Assembly: GCA_024345305.1 (NCBI GenBank)
Contig: BRON01000007.1
Span: forward strand, 1,488,001 to 1,552,000
DNA length: 64,000 bases
Origin: Mrakia gelida
Taxonomy: Eukaryota; Basidiomycota; Tremellomycetes; Cystofilobasidiales; Mrakiaceae
Direction: 5' to 3'
Shown here: positions 34,144-45,700 of the stretch, one piece after another
Numbering within the stretch: the first letter of the stretch is position 1
How the letters are laid out: each line of letters opens with the position of its first letter
Translations under genes and position numbers: made by a program
Notes under the pieces: model-generated
Databases searched by the model: none
What the model saw: the letters and a program-made list of their open reading frames with translations, nothing else
What the model was told of the DNA's origin: nothing

Positions 34144-34306
34144 CGCGCAAAGAAGATGAGTTGTGCAGGAGGAAGTTTTTCGCGAAGTCGTCGTCGCAGT
34201 CCGTGGCCAAAGAGCACGTCCCTTCCTCCCTTCTCTTTCGAGCTCGCAACGTCCATCCTTCCCTCCTTCCCTTCCTTCCTTCCCCTCCTTCCTTCCTCCT
34301 CAGAAG
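34144..34306. promoter_or_regulatory. Bidirectional promoter between DUS1 and the BTB gene
   Basis: The 163 bp between the two start codons hold a CCTTCC-rich pyrimidine tract at 34250-34300 directly before the BTB-gene ATG. No other element is clear. Confidence 0.4.
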
Positions 34307-35077
34307 ATGCCTCCTCGAGCTCGCTCTCCCTCTCCTCCCAACGACGCCGACCAACCTCCAGCCAACCGTCCTCGCCAACACGTCTTTCATCCCAACTTCG
34401 AGGACGAGGACTCGGACATCATCATTCGTTCCAGCGACGGAACCTCCTTCGCTCTCCAGCGTATCCACCTCCAAGCCAACTCGGAGGTCTTCAAGGACAT
34501 GTTGACCGTAGCCAACGAGGAACCCCAAGGAGCAGGACTTCAGAACCTCCCCGTCGTCGACATCACCGAGAAGAAAGAGGTAACGGAACTCTTCCTTCGC
34601 CAGCTGGTTTCAACGAAGTACCTCGTCAACTCGGAACCTCCCTCCTTCCACGTACCAGGCACCCACAATATCAGCGTTCACCTCCTCGATTCCGTCCTCA
34701 GCATGTGCCTCAAGTACCATACGCCTTCGGTCCGGTCCGTCCTAATCCAGCTGCACCTGCCCAAGTTGATGCGTCGTCCCCTCTGCGCCTTTGCCCTCGC
34801 TGTCGCTCACGGCCAGCTTTCCTTAGCAAAGGACAGTATAAGATTGCTCTCGGGACGGCATATCGACGCCCCAGGATGCTCGAGGTGGAGCACAAAGAAC
34901 GCTCGGATCAGATCCGATCAACGAGATCCTTGCCTCGCAGACATCCCCTCCTCCTTCATCTCTCGCCTTCCCGCCACCGCCATATCCTCCTTCTGCTCCG
35001 TTCACGCCAAGGTCGTCGGAACGAAGGGACCATCTCATACCTGGGACGACGCCGCAGACGAGTTCACGCTCTGGTGA
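34307..35077 (+). CDS. BTB/POZ domain protein
   Basis: Translation from the ATG at 34307 (MPPRARSPSPPNDAD) gives an apparently intronless frame of 256 residues. A BTB domain spans roughly residues 35-150: EDEDSDIIIRSSDGTSFALQ, RIHLQANSEVFKDML, then LPVVDITEKKEVTELFLRQL and LDSVLSMCLKYHTPSVRSV. The following helical part (RRPLCAFALAVAHGQLSLAK) is like the post-BTB helix pairs of basidiomycete BTB proteins. These proteins form a large lineage-expanded group; most have no known role, and some act as Cul3 adaptors. The frame stops at TGG-TGA, where a GTGAGC splice donor overlaps the stop. Splicing to the next good acceptor at 35144 also creates TGA, so either reading ends here. Confidence 0.75.
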   Translation: MPPRARSPSPPNDADQPPANRPRQHVFHPNFEDEDSDIIIRSSDGTSFALQRIHLQANSEVFKDMLTVANEEPQGAGLQNLPVVDITEKKEVTELFLRQLVSTKYLVNSEPPSFHVPGTHNISVHLLDSVLSMCLKYHTPSVRSVLIQLHLPKLMRRPLCAFALAVAHGQLSLAKDSIRLLSGRHIDAPGCSRWSTKNARIRSDQRDPCLADIPSSFISRLPATAISSFCSVHAKVVGTKGPSHTWDDAADEFTLW

Positions 35078-36184
35078 GCTTCCTTCTCCCTTCTTGTCTT
35101 TGCGACCCGGGAACTGATCGTCTCCCGTCTCATCGTCTTCCCAGAAACCCTACTCTCCCTCCATACCATCCCCCTCGCACACCAAAGCACCCTCACCCTA
35201 TCCACCTTCTCCCTTCCACCTCGAGTTCCTCCCATCATCCTCCTACAATCCCATCCTCGGCGACTTGACGCGCGAACCCACCACCTCCCTTCGCTCACAC
35301 TCTTCGCCTCTCCCGTCCAACCCACGGCCATGCACTCATTCATTCCCTCAATACTCGCCTCATCAACCCTGTTCGTCCAGTCCTTCCTTCTCCTCTCGCC
35401 GTCAGTTCTCGAACTTCCGACTTTCGAGCTGACCTTCTACTTATCCCTTCTCCTCTCTCGCAGTTCAGAGTTTCCCCTCCCGTTCCTCTTTCATCTTCGG
35501 GCTATTCATCTACCTCCTCGAGCTTTTCGTCCATTCGAAACCCCTCTTCGGCCGGAGAAACGGAGGACGGGCTCGGACGCGTCGCTCTCGCTTTTGGTCG
35601 GAGGATCGCTCGAGGGCCGAGGAAGGAGCGGAGGGAGGCCTTGGTGTGGGTTGCGATGGATACATGGGAAGATGGGGCTGAGCTGGCATGAGGTCGAAGC
35701 TATCTGGGTGGCCGGAGGAAGGGAGGGAGGGTATGAGGTCGCGTCGTTCGTCCTTTCTTTTGTTCTTTCGCGTTTTCTCGTCGGTTTTCCTTCTACATAC
35801 CCAGTCGCTTCGCCTTCCCTCACGACCCATACCTTTCCTTCATACCTCTCGTCCAACACGTAGCACCTCATACCCCAACACACCACCTGCTCTCGCTTCA
35901 TCTCTCAATCACTTTCTTCGTTCCGATTTTCGCTTGCTCGTCTTCTTTTCTTTTGGCTCGTGCTTTTCCCCTCTGATCATATCTACCACGTTCCCGCGCC
36001 TTCTCCTTCTTCCTCTCGTATCTTTCCTTCGCCTCGACCCACTTCTCGCTCAACAATCTAAACTCTCAATCGAACGAACGATCGCCGCACAGGCCCGCCG
36101 TGATCTCTTCCGCCCATCTTCTTGAGCTTCCCTCCCCTTCGTCCCTCGTTTCCCCTCCAACCATCACGACCTCTCAACGCAAAA
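35078..36184 (+). other. Unresolved 1.1 kb after the BTB gene, probably transcribed and spliced
   Basis: An intron-like segment at 35401-35463 has GTCAGT, GAGCTGACC, a pyrimidine tract and CGCAG. A second acceptor (GTCTTCCCAG) is at 35144. Between them one frame is open from 35145 to 35400 and contains SYNPILGDLTREPTTSLRSH. After the intron other frames are open to about 35690. I could not join these to a start codon or a known family. They may be extra BTB exons, a small gene or untranslated sequence. From 35900 to 36184 the DNA is pyrimidine-rich leader for the next gene. Confidence 0.3.
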
Positions 36185-37820
36185 ATGGCAAAAGTCTCTC
36201 TCTCATCTTACCGTCCTCCCTTCTGGATCTCTGTCTGGTTCGCAGCTAGCACGCTGCTCGTGATTTGGGTGAGTCGAGCTAGAGGACGGAGGGGTCGAAG
36301 GAAGGAGTCGAAGCTCACCTGGTCGTTTCCTTCTTTTGCGGTCTTCCCGTCCGATAGGACACTGGTTACTGCTTCCTCAGGTGAGTTCGCTCTCTCCATA
36401 TCTAGGTCTCTACTCACGGAAAGCAAAGGAGGCTAACTCGTCTCGTCGTTTCGTTCTGCAGGCCTCGGTCCATGGTCGGTGAGCTCGACGTTCCCTCCCT
36501 TCTTCCCTCTCTCCCGTCGAACGACGCTCAACCAACGTCCTCTCTCTCTACAACAGGTGGTGATCTTCACTGGATCTGGGCTCCCTACAAGCTCTACGCC
36601 GAGGTCGACTACATGTACGTCTCGTCTCTTCCTTCCTCTTTCTCGTCTCGTGAGCGAGAGCTCACGGAGGGAGCTCGCGGGCGAGTCGAACGACTCGGAG
36701 GGACGAGCTCGCCGGCTCGCTTCTCCATAGAGACCGTGTAGGCCTCCATCTTGCGATGGCCAGAGCTAGACAACCAGCCCTCGCACGAAGGACGAACCAA
36801 ACGACCTCTCACTCGAGATTTCTCAATTGAAAGTGGGCCGACGCGAGGCTGATGTTGACCTCTTCTCCCCTCTTCGCCTTCCTTCTTCCAGTTACGGATT
36901 GCCAAGTTTCAACAGAGGAGATGGCTTCACCAACGCTCAGTGTCAGCTCTATTTCCTACCCCTTTACCCTTCCAGACTGAAATCGAAGCTGATATCTCTA
37001 TGCGTTGGGTCTGGCAGCGTTGATGAACGTCCTCGAGTCGATTCTCAACAGTTCGTTCAACTTCTTCTGCTCGCTCCCCTCTCCTGGAGACTTGGGTTGA
37101 CCTTTTTTGAACTCTCCTTCTTGATAGTCGAATATCTCTACCTCACGCATCCCGGGAAGAAGGTCCATGGTACGTTGCGCGTCGAGTTCTATAGCTCAAC
37201 TCGACTTGAAGACGCGTCCGGTGTTGACTTTCGACCCTTCGACGTTTCGTCCAGCCACGGCTCCTTTGATTGGATTCGCTGCTGTGGTGATGACTTTGTC
37301 GAAGACTATGCTTTACTGGCTTCAGGTCAGTCCTCTTCTCGCTCTCACCTCCTTTGACTGAGCGGCTCACTGACAGTCGCGTTGTTTGGATCGGTTCAGG
37401 AGTACTACTGCTCGTGAGTCGCGTCTCTTCCTCTTCCTCTGAACTTAACATCTCGCTGATCTGCTTCCTCTTCGGCTGCACAGGTACTGCAACACCAAGC
37501 AAAACTCTCCCGCTCGACTCCTCTGGCTCTGGATCATCCCTAACGGTTCGCAAAACAGCTCTTCGTCCCGCGTTCTCTTTCCCTCGCTGACCCTTCCTTC
37601 GACTTCTTTTCGCGCAGGTCTTTGGCTCCTCTTCCCCCTGCTCATCACCATCAACCTTGGAGACCGACTCTCGACTGTCCTCCGACGGGATCAGATCCAT
37701 CAGGCTTCGAAGGAGGCCAGGGAGGAAATCGAGACCGCGAAGGAGGACGGAGAGGAGAGGTTCAGGGAGGTGGACGATTCGTGCTACAGGACTTCGATCG
37801 GGGAGAAGAAGATCCAGTAA
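36185..37820 (+). CDS. EXPERA-like polytopic membrane protein
   Basis: The protein begins MAKVSLSSYRPPFWISVWFA and has several hydrophobic segments: SVWFAASTLLVIWDTGYCFL, LIGFAAVVMTLSKTMLYWLQ and LLWLWIIPNGLWLLFPLLIT. Between them are RPRSMVGGDLHWIWAPYKLY, DYIYGLPSFNRGDGFTNAQ, LMNVLESILN and EYLYLTHPGKK, then EYYCSYCNT. This pattern is that of a conserved fungal membrane family related to the EXPERA/EBP fold (emopamil-binding, sigma-2-like). Members are thought to sit in the endoplasmic reticulum, but this family's reaction is unknown to me. The C-terminus is charged and cytosolic-looking (QIHQASKEAREEIETAKEDG). The first exons are tiny (36185-36268, 36358-36380, 36462-36478), yet all join in phase. 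The Kozak-like CAAAAATGG supports the start. Confidence 0.8.
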
Positions 37821-38160
37821 GGGAAGTGGGATTGGACGTAGAAGTCGAGGCAGGTAGAGGGGAGATGGGAGGGATGAGACGAGATGGGAGTTGAAGCGAA
37901 GGGAGGGAGGTCGAAGCGCAGAAAGGAAACGCTAGGACCGTTCGTTGGAAAGTTTTATCTTATTTCTTGTTCGTTTTACGGTCCTTCCCTTTCTCAATAA
38001 TCGAAAGTCACAACTCGAGAAAGAAACTGACAAGAGAGCTCGACGCGTTCCTCTCGTCTCCAACGAGGCGCACCAGAATTCGAGACGAAGTTCTTTCTCG
38101 AGTTGAGCTCTGCTCCTTCCTTCCCTCCCTAACCCTCTCCCCCCTCGCCTCCCTTCCAAG
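37821..38160. other. Intergenic region between the EXPERA-like gene and NSA1
   Basis: This carries the 3' end of the upstream gene (AT-richer at 37945-38000) and the leader of NSA1. The leader is pyrimidine-rich from 38110 to the ATG. Nothing else is seen. Confidence 0.4.
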
Positions 38161-40243
38161 ATGCCTCACCTTCTCACTTCCTCTACGGCCAACCACTCCA
38201 CCCTCCTGGCCATCTCTTTCCCCTCTGCTTTCCCTACGAGGTCTACGGACGTTGCTCTTGAGCCCAGCGTTCGAACGATCAAGGTCCTTGGAGGAGAGGG
38301 AGGAGCGACGAAGTGGGGACGAGTAGAGAAGCTTGCTAGTGGGTTGGGAGTTGCTGGTGTTGATTCGAACTTGGTGAGTGGAATCACTTAACTTTCGACG
38401 TTGTTTGGGAGCTGCAAGGCCGCTGGGCAGGACAGGAGAGCTGAGAGAGGAAGGGAGGGAGGAGAAGGAAGCTCGACTTGGATGAGCTCGACTTTCTGAG
38501 CTCTTCAGGCCCGCCCTTGAGCTTGCAACCCACCTCTTGAACCTAGCCCGTACGAGCATGGGTCTACGATGGTGCTCTGAATTGTACCAGTGCTGCTGGA
38601 CGTTCCCAATGGCAGGGTGTCGACGAGAAGAAAGTCGAGCTCAAACCCTCGAGCTCCCAAACCCCCTTCGCTTCTCCCCTTTGCTTGTCAACTTTTCGAG
38701 CTTCAGAGCTTTTGCCTGACTACTCCTTATTTCTCGTCTCAGATCGCTCTTGCCCACTCGACATCTCACCTCTCCCTCATCTCCCTTCCCTCCGGTCCCC
38801 CTCCCATCCCTTCAACCGACGAGCCCGTCGAGGGAGAGTTGCCTCCTCCTGTCGAAGCCGACCCCACAGCTTCCATCGTTCACACTTACAAAACCTCGAC
38901 CATCAAGGCCGGAAACACCCACATCTCTTTGGACTTCCTTCCCTCGTTCGTCCAAATTTGTCCTCGTGGGTTTGTCCGAGAGCTGCTGTTGCTCACCCTC
39001 GTCTCCTCCCCTTTCCCTTTCTCACAGAAACCACCTCTTCCACACCACTGCCTCTGGATTCGCCAACCTCCACTCCATCCCTTCCTCTTCATCCTCGTCG
39101 TTACCGCCACCTCAAAAGCTGCGTATCCCAGCAAACATCACCTCCGTTCGACCGAGCGCGGACGGAAAGACCTTTGCGTACGCTGGAAAGGAGGTCGACG
39201 TTTCGCTCTGGGACGTTGAGCGAGGATTCGCTGCTGCTTCTTCGTCGTCGTCGAACGAAAAGTCGGAAGCTGGGGACAAGAAGAGGAAGCTTGGTCAGAA
39301 GGGAGGGAAGGACGCGTTGATGGAGGGTGAGATCTGGCGAGCGAAGAATGTACGTGGTTGTCTCCTTTCATTCGCTCCCTCGCGTCTTACTTCTTCTTTC
39401 TCAGGCGCTGACCCTTCGTTCTCTCTGTCTCTTCTCCAGATCCCCAACGACCACCTCTGCCTCCGCCCTGCGATCTCCCACACCTGCCTCACCTTCCTCC
39501 CCTCCGTCTCCCCTCACCTTCTCGCAACCGGAACCTCCTCAGGCCACCTCCGAACCTACGATCCACGAACCTCCGCTCGAAAACCCACCTCCAACCATCT
39601 CATCTCCTCTAAAGGAGGAGGACCCATCTCAGCCATCCAAGCCTCCCTCACCACCAACGAAATCTACTTCGCCGAAGCCGACTCAGGGAAGATCGGACTC
39701 GTCGACGGACGAACCGGACGCGTGCTTTACAGTCTTACCGACTCGACTTCGACGGGGAGGTTCCTTCTTCCCCTTTCGCTGGAGGAGAAGGTGTTGATTT
39801 CGCTCGCTAAGGACTCGACGTTCTCGGTTCATCGAACGACGGGGATGCCGGAGAACGTGAAGGACACGCCTCATCGAGGGATCACGGCTGCGAGGGTTGG
39901 GGGATGCGAGGGAGGGATTGTGAGAGGGTGGGAAGGGGATGTGGCTATCAAGAGGAAGGAGTGGGAGATTAGGAAGGAGAGGGAGGGAGAGGAGGAGGAG
40001 ACTGTTTGGGAGGGGATGGGAAGGGTTGTTGGCGAGGATGGAGAGGAGGAGGAGAGCGAGAGTGAGGGAGAGGGGATCGAAGGCATGGAGGAGGGGGTCG
40101 TTGTTACCATCCAGGACGACGCTGAGGATGGGAGTGACGACGAGGAGGAGGACGATAGCGAGGAGGAAGAGGAGGAGAAGGTCGTTGTTGTGAAGAAGAA
40201 GCAGGGCGGGAAGGGAGGAGCGGCGAAGAAGGCGAGGAGATGA
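38161..40243 (+). CDS. NSA1: Ribosome biogenesis WD40 protein Nsa1 (WDR74 homologue)
   Basis: A nucleolar protein that helps release the AAA-ATPase Rix7/NVL from pre-60S particles. It begins MPHLLTSSTANHSTLLA. A beta-propeller is seen as successive blade fragments: IALAHSTSHLSLISLPSG, IVHTYKTSTIKAGN, LFHTTASGFANLHSI, ANITSVRPSADGKTFAYAGK, EVDVSLWDVERG, EGEIWRAKNIPNDHLCLRPA (the diagnostic WRAKN-P-D-L-LR block), TGTSSGHLRTYDPRTSARKP, AIQASLTTNEIYFAEADSGK and GLVDGRTGRVLYSL. The C-terminus is acidic and then lysine-rich (KKKQGGKGGAAKKARR), as expected for a nucleolar factor. Exon 2 is best started at the acceptor CCTAG before 38547; that joint is less certain than the rest. Confidence 0.88.
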
Positions 40244-40538
40244 TCTTGATGTGCTCGTTACTAGATCGAACAGAGCTCACTGTTTCTAAGAAAAGAGTGA
40301 GTGTTTCGTGCTCGCACTGAGGGCTGCTCCACGAGAGACGACGCGCTTGGACCCTTGTGCTTTCTTTCGATGGACGCTGCCGTGGGCCGACGAGCCATAG
40401 ATCTGGAAAGAAGTCGAGAGCGACAGATATTTAATTGGAACAAGAAGGCGCTAATGATGCTACATGTAGAGATAAGGTCGTCAAAGATCGAAGAAGAAGA
40501 ACAAAGGCTAACAATACAAAACAAAAGTAACGCGACTT

Positions 40539-42493
40539 CTACACTCCTCCGCCATGCCTCATCACAGCATCATACAGTCTCCCCTTCTCAACACCAACAT
40601 ACCCATGCCCCTCTACTCTATGCTGATCTCCAAAGTATCCTCCCTCCGCCTCGCTCGAGTACGTGCTCGCGTCCGAGCCGGGTCTCGCCCTCGACGACGA
40701 CGGAACTCCGAGGTTTCCGATCGAGGATCCGAACGAGCCGTTGCGAGATCGACTTGGAGTGGGGGTTGGGTCGAGTCGGTAGTTGGGACGAGAGCGAGGG
40801 TCGAGGGATTGGTAGGAGGTTGCGGTGGAGAGCAGCTAAAAGGCCAAAAAAAACGAACGCGTCCCGATCAGCGATGCTCGAGCTTGTCAAGAGCGAGCAT
40901 CAGGACTTACATCTTCGGTGGAAGGGTAAGCAGAAGTGTTGAGAGGAGCTCCGGTCTCTGTGAGCTCCTCGTAGACTGAACCTGCCGTAGGGGTGGGAGG
41001 CGGCGCGTGAGTGTACTTGACGTTCGAAAAGTGCGACGACGACGACGAGGTTGAGAGAGGGGAGAGGGTTGGTCGAGTAGGTGGTGGAAGGTAGTGATCT
41101 TCGGATGGCTCATCGTAGGTGACGACGTAGGCGGTGAGAGGGGAGGAAGGCGAAGACTTGGCTGAGGGAGACGAAGCGAGAGCTGCTCGCGACGGCATGG
41201 CGGGCAGGGAAGGTTGTCGACCGTGATGGGACGGAGTGTAGTGATGGATTGGACTCGGCTGACCGACCGTCGAAGTCCCAAGTCCTGCTCGATTCGTTTC
41301 AGCGAGGTAAAGACTGCTGTCTCGACTCTTCCCGTACACCATCTTCTCCGACTGACTCCCGCTCCCTCCTCCCATCCCCCCACCACCCTCAACTCCAAAC
41401 CAAGACGAAGCTCTCGACATCGGTGACCCCAAAGCAGTCCATCCTCGACTCGACCTGATCCCTCTCGACCCTCCTCCCACGCCCGCCGACGGCTTCCCTC
41501 CTCGCTCCGAGTCAAGGTAGAGCGGCATTCGAGACGAAGCTCGGTACGCTGAGACCTTCTTCATCGCGAAGAGGATAGCCATAACGAGAACGCAGGCGAG
41601 AGCGACGAATCCGAAGACGGCTCCTGCTCCTGGTCCTCGAGACTGAGTCGACGACGAGGACGACGCGCCCATTGCTCCCAGTTGTTGGGACGACGATCCG
41701 GCTGTTGCTGTTGGAGAGCCGTTTCCCGTAACGATCCCTGGGACGTACATCGCCGAAGTCCTCGTCGGCGCTCCTCCTCGAGATACAGTGAGAGGGTTTC
41801 CGTTCGAAGCGACGAGGATCGTCGAGGGGAGAAGGATCGATCCCGAGGTGACCGAGACGACGGAGAGAGTTGAGGAGAGGGAGTCGGTGAGGGAGATGGA
41901 GTTGAGGAGGGCGTCGGTGAGGGTATCCGTTCCGGCGATGGTAGACGTCGCGTCGGAGGGAGGAGCGCTGTCGACGGTGGTAGAGGGAGCGGCAGGAGAG
42001 GGCGAGGGGGATTCTTGATCTTGGGTCGTCATCGTCGTCGTCTGAGCCTGAGCGTCCTCCTTCGCAGCCTGAGTTTCCTCCTTATCCTTCTCCTTCTCCT
42101 TCGTAGCTGTCTCCTTAGGCTTCTCTGCCGTTGCTGTCGTAGGAGTCTGATCGTCCTGAGTGTTCGTGGGAAGAGGAGTGGGAGTGGGAGATGAACCTGC
42201 TTGTGTTCCGTTCTGAGTGTCTTGCTCGGCCGTCTGAGGCGCTGTGACCTGCTCGAGGATGCTAGCCATGTCTCGAAGGGAGAGAGGAGGGAGTTGGATG
42301 TCGGAGAGGATGCTGCTCATTCGGCGTCCGATGGGTGAACGAGCGTGGCGATGGTTGAGAGCGTCGAGGAAGTCGACGACCAGTTGCTGTTGTTGCTGCG
42401 AGAGGAAAGGAAAAGGCGAGGCGAGTGAGAGTGGGAGGGAAGAGCTTCGAAAGCCAGAAGGATCAAAACAAATGTCAGCGAGGTCATCAACAT
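40539..42493 (-). CDS. Ser/Thr-rich single-pass membrane protein, sensor-like
   Basis: A long exon (upstream limit uncertain, down to about 40916) and a last exon at about 40539-40833 encode a type I-looking protein. A Thr/Ser/Pro/Gln-rich ectodomain with a Lys/Glu stretch comes first, then TDALLNSISLTDSLSS and TSGSILLPSTILVASNGN. One membrane helix follows (GAVFGFVALACVLVMAILFA), then KKVSAYRASSR and a Ser/Pro-rich cytosolic tail ending EKGRLYDAVMRHGGGV. The layout resembles fungal cell-wall sensors (Mid2-like), but no WSC or other named domain is present. The N-terminus is ambiguous. ATG at 42493 gives a signal peptide (MLMTSLTFVLILLAFEAL) but needs a splice without a branch motif to enter frame. 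ATG at 42320 is in frame but gives no signal peptide. Confidence 0.6.
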
Positions 42494-42700
42494 CGGGGGT
42501 AGAGGAAAGAAAGATGAAACGAACTAAATTCAAGACGCGACTCGAAGATTCTTGCCCGACGCGTCCGTCGCTCGGTTCCTGTCGAAGGCTCGCTCAACTA
42601 AGTTAGATCGTCCCTCGGGAGTCAGCTTATCGACGAGACTATGCGAGAGATCTAAATGGAGAAGCAGAAAAGAGTGTCCTTGTGCAAAATGTTTCAATAA

Positions 42701-45700
42701 TCACGCGCCGACCAAGGCAATCCCACTGATTTCCTTTCCACCTTTCACAGCCAATCCTCCCATCCCTTCTACTAACGCCTCTTCGGCGTTGGATGGTGGT
42801 GGGGTAGCAATCGACGGGGATCCGTTTGATGGAGTTGGAGGGAGGGAGGAGTTGAGGGAGGAGGGAATGAGAGGGTCGGAGGAGGGAGTGGGTCGTTCGA
42901 CGAGGAGACGTTCGACTGGAGTTTGATCGCAAGCGGAAGGGAGGTCGAGTCAGTATCTTTGAGGTTGAGACACGAGTGAAGCGAGGAGGGCTAGACGTAC
43001 CTGAGATGAGATGTTTCGAGTACGAGCTCGACGAGACCTTCCTCATTTGGACGAGCAGAGGCTTGACCATCTCGACGAGTTCAGCCTTCTGGTCAGGCTC
43101 GACGCTCCTGAGGATCCGTTGGAGGACGTAGTTTCCGTAGGCGTCCTTGAGGAGAGTTAGGATCGAAGCGGGAACCATGATCTCCTCGATGAGTTCGCGT
43201 CGGTCTTGAGGTGAAGCGGTGATGATGGCCTTCTCGCAGACGTTGGAGGCGAACTTGTGACGAGAGACTGTTGGAGAGGGAAACGAAGCCGGAGCAGTCA
43301 GTGAAGGGTCTTCGAAAGAGAGGAAGAGGATGAAGAGGACGTACGATGAAGCATCTGCCCTCGAAGTTTCGAGATGACGAGTCGACGGTCCTCGTCCGTT
43401 CCGTGCTCCAGGACGTACTGGACGACTGAGAGAGGCGAGAGGGCGAGAGAACGGTCAGCGTGAAGCGTCACGAGGGGTCTCGAGAGAGATGAAGCTGACC
43501 GTAGTTTCCGAACTGATCCAAGACGAGGTTCTGAGTGAACTTGTGCATCTCGTCGAGGAGCGAGCGAGTCTGCTCCTCAGGGAGATGCTCGAAGCACCGC
43601 TGAAGGACTCGGCTGCAGAGAGAAAGTACAAGCGGGTCAGCCGAAGAACGCATAAGTAAGGCAGCGAGGGCGACTTACCATCCGTAGGGGTGTGTGCTGA
43701 GCTCGAAGACTGAAAGACGTGGAAGACGAAAACGACGACGCGTCAGATTTCTCGTTCGTTCCCTCGGGGACAAAAAGAACGAGCGCGCGAGACTCACCTT
43801 GTCCCTTGAAAGCCTCAACGAAGTCCAACCCAGGCGAAGGAAGGGAGACGATCCTCTGAACGACGTGGTTGGCGTTGCTAGACTTGACGCACTCGAGGAT
43901 GTTTCCTTTCAACTCCCCGACGAGGGTCGCTCGTTGGTCGTCCAGGACGTGCTCGAGAGCCTTCTGGATCGCTCGGCATCTGAAAAGCGAAGCAGGAGGA
44001 AGGAGAAGGTCAGTTTCGGGGACGAGAGGGAAAGCAAAGAGGACGAGCGAGGGACGAACCCGTAAGTCTGCAACGAAAGACGAAGAACGTTCCCCTCCAT
44101 CGTCTTGGCCAGACCGGTCTTCTGCTCCTGATCTCCGAACTCGAAAAGCTTCTGGATGACGTAGTTTCCAAAGACTGTGATGCAAAGAACGAGCGAAGAT
44201 CAGAAAAGGTGTTTCGAGCCAGGTCGAAACGGAGGAGGAGGATGAGAGCTCACCATCAGTCTGTATCGAGAACGCGTCGGTAACGACCTCGTTGAAGACC
44301 TGCTGACGCTCCTCGTCGGTAGCAGACTCGAGCTTCTGTTGGATGAATCGAGAACCGTGCTGATCCTTCGAGAACTCGACGACGTGGTCGGCGATGTCCT
44401 GGACGAAGAAGAGTCGAACGAAACGAAGACTGATCAGCTCGACCTCTCAAAACGAACCCCCGCACAAAAGATAGGAAGCTCACCGAGATCTCCCACTTCT
44501 TGGACTTGTTGTTCCTAAACTCCTCGAGCAACGGACTCCTGGGTACCGCAGGAACCTGCTGATGGAACGACGCGTGATGCTGATCTCCTCCTCCCATCCT
44601 GTTCCCATTCCCGTTCATTCCAGCTCCAAATCCAAGAGCCCTTCCACCGTTCGCACCAAACCTGACGGCTCCTCCTCCACCTCGAAGTCGAGCTCCAGCC
44701 TGCTGCTGCTGGAAGTGGATCTGGGACTGATTGCTCTGACCGAACTGGTTTCGGAAGCGACCGTTCCCGTTGTTGTTGTTCTGGGGGTAGGAGGAGTGAG
44801 GGACTGGAGAGGACATGGGAGAGTGAAGGTAGGCTCCGGACTGAAGCGAAGGGATAAGATGAAGAGGAGGGAGGGAGGGCGGGGAGGGGAGAGTCAGCGA
44901 CGAGGACGACGACGACGGCGAAGAGATCTAATCGAAGGTCGAATCGAGAGAGAAGACGCGTCTTTCTCTCTCCGAGATAGTCCCACGAGTAGAATAGATG
45001 AACTCACCGAGTTCTTCAACTCTCCATTCGAGCCCATCTGAGGACTAAACCCACCCGCAGGCGACCCCGGAACTCCCATCATCCAATACGGCCTCCCACC
45101 TCCCTGCTGCTGCTGCTGCTCGTAAGGGTTGAACGGCATCGCCCCAACACCCAACCCATTGGATCCTCCAATCGATCCTCGACTCGTCGAAACAGGAGAT
45201 CCGTAAACTCCTCCTCCGTTCTGGAAGTGTTCGAATCCCTCGGCCGGGACGGTCGCGTAAGGGTTGAACGACGCTCCTCCCATTCGAGGCGAGTCGACCG
45301 AGGAGTAGGACTGGGATTGGTCTGGCGAGGTAGGGTAGTAGTACTCGTATCCTCCGGCGGAGTAGGTAGTTCCGTTCTGGTTCGACGAGCCGGAGGGGAG
45401 GGAGGATCGCATCTGAGGAGAGTAGGGTTGGTAGGAGTTGACGCCGTTGCTGGAGCCGTTGGGCTGGTAGGGTCGGTAGAGGTTTGGGGAGGAGTAAGGG
45501 GCGGAGTTGGGGTTGAGGTGGTGTTGGGATCGAGGAGGTTGCTGGGAGGAGGGTTGCTGCTGCTGCTCGACCGCCGTCGCTCCTCCTCCGTTGGAGGTCT
45601 TGAGAGCCGCGTCTAGGAGAGCGGACTGAAGGACGGCGTTGATGTGCTCCTGAGCGTCGTTGATCTGGTTCTGGACCTGTTGCTGCTGAGAAGGTTTGAG

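Noticed and set aside
35330..35863. Plus-strand frame of about 177 codons starting MHSFIPSILASS
   Set aside because: It reads straight through a canonical 63-bp intron whose length is a multiple of three, so its continuity is accidental; the composition is Ser/Pro/Leu-biased. The region is reported as unresolved instead.
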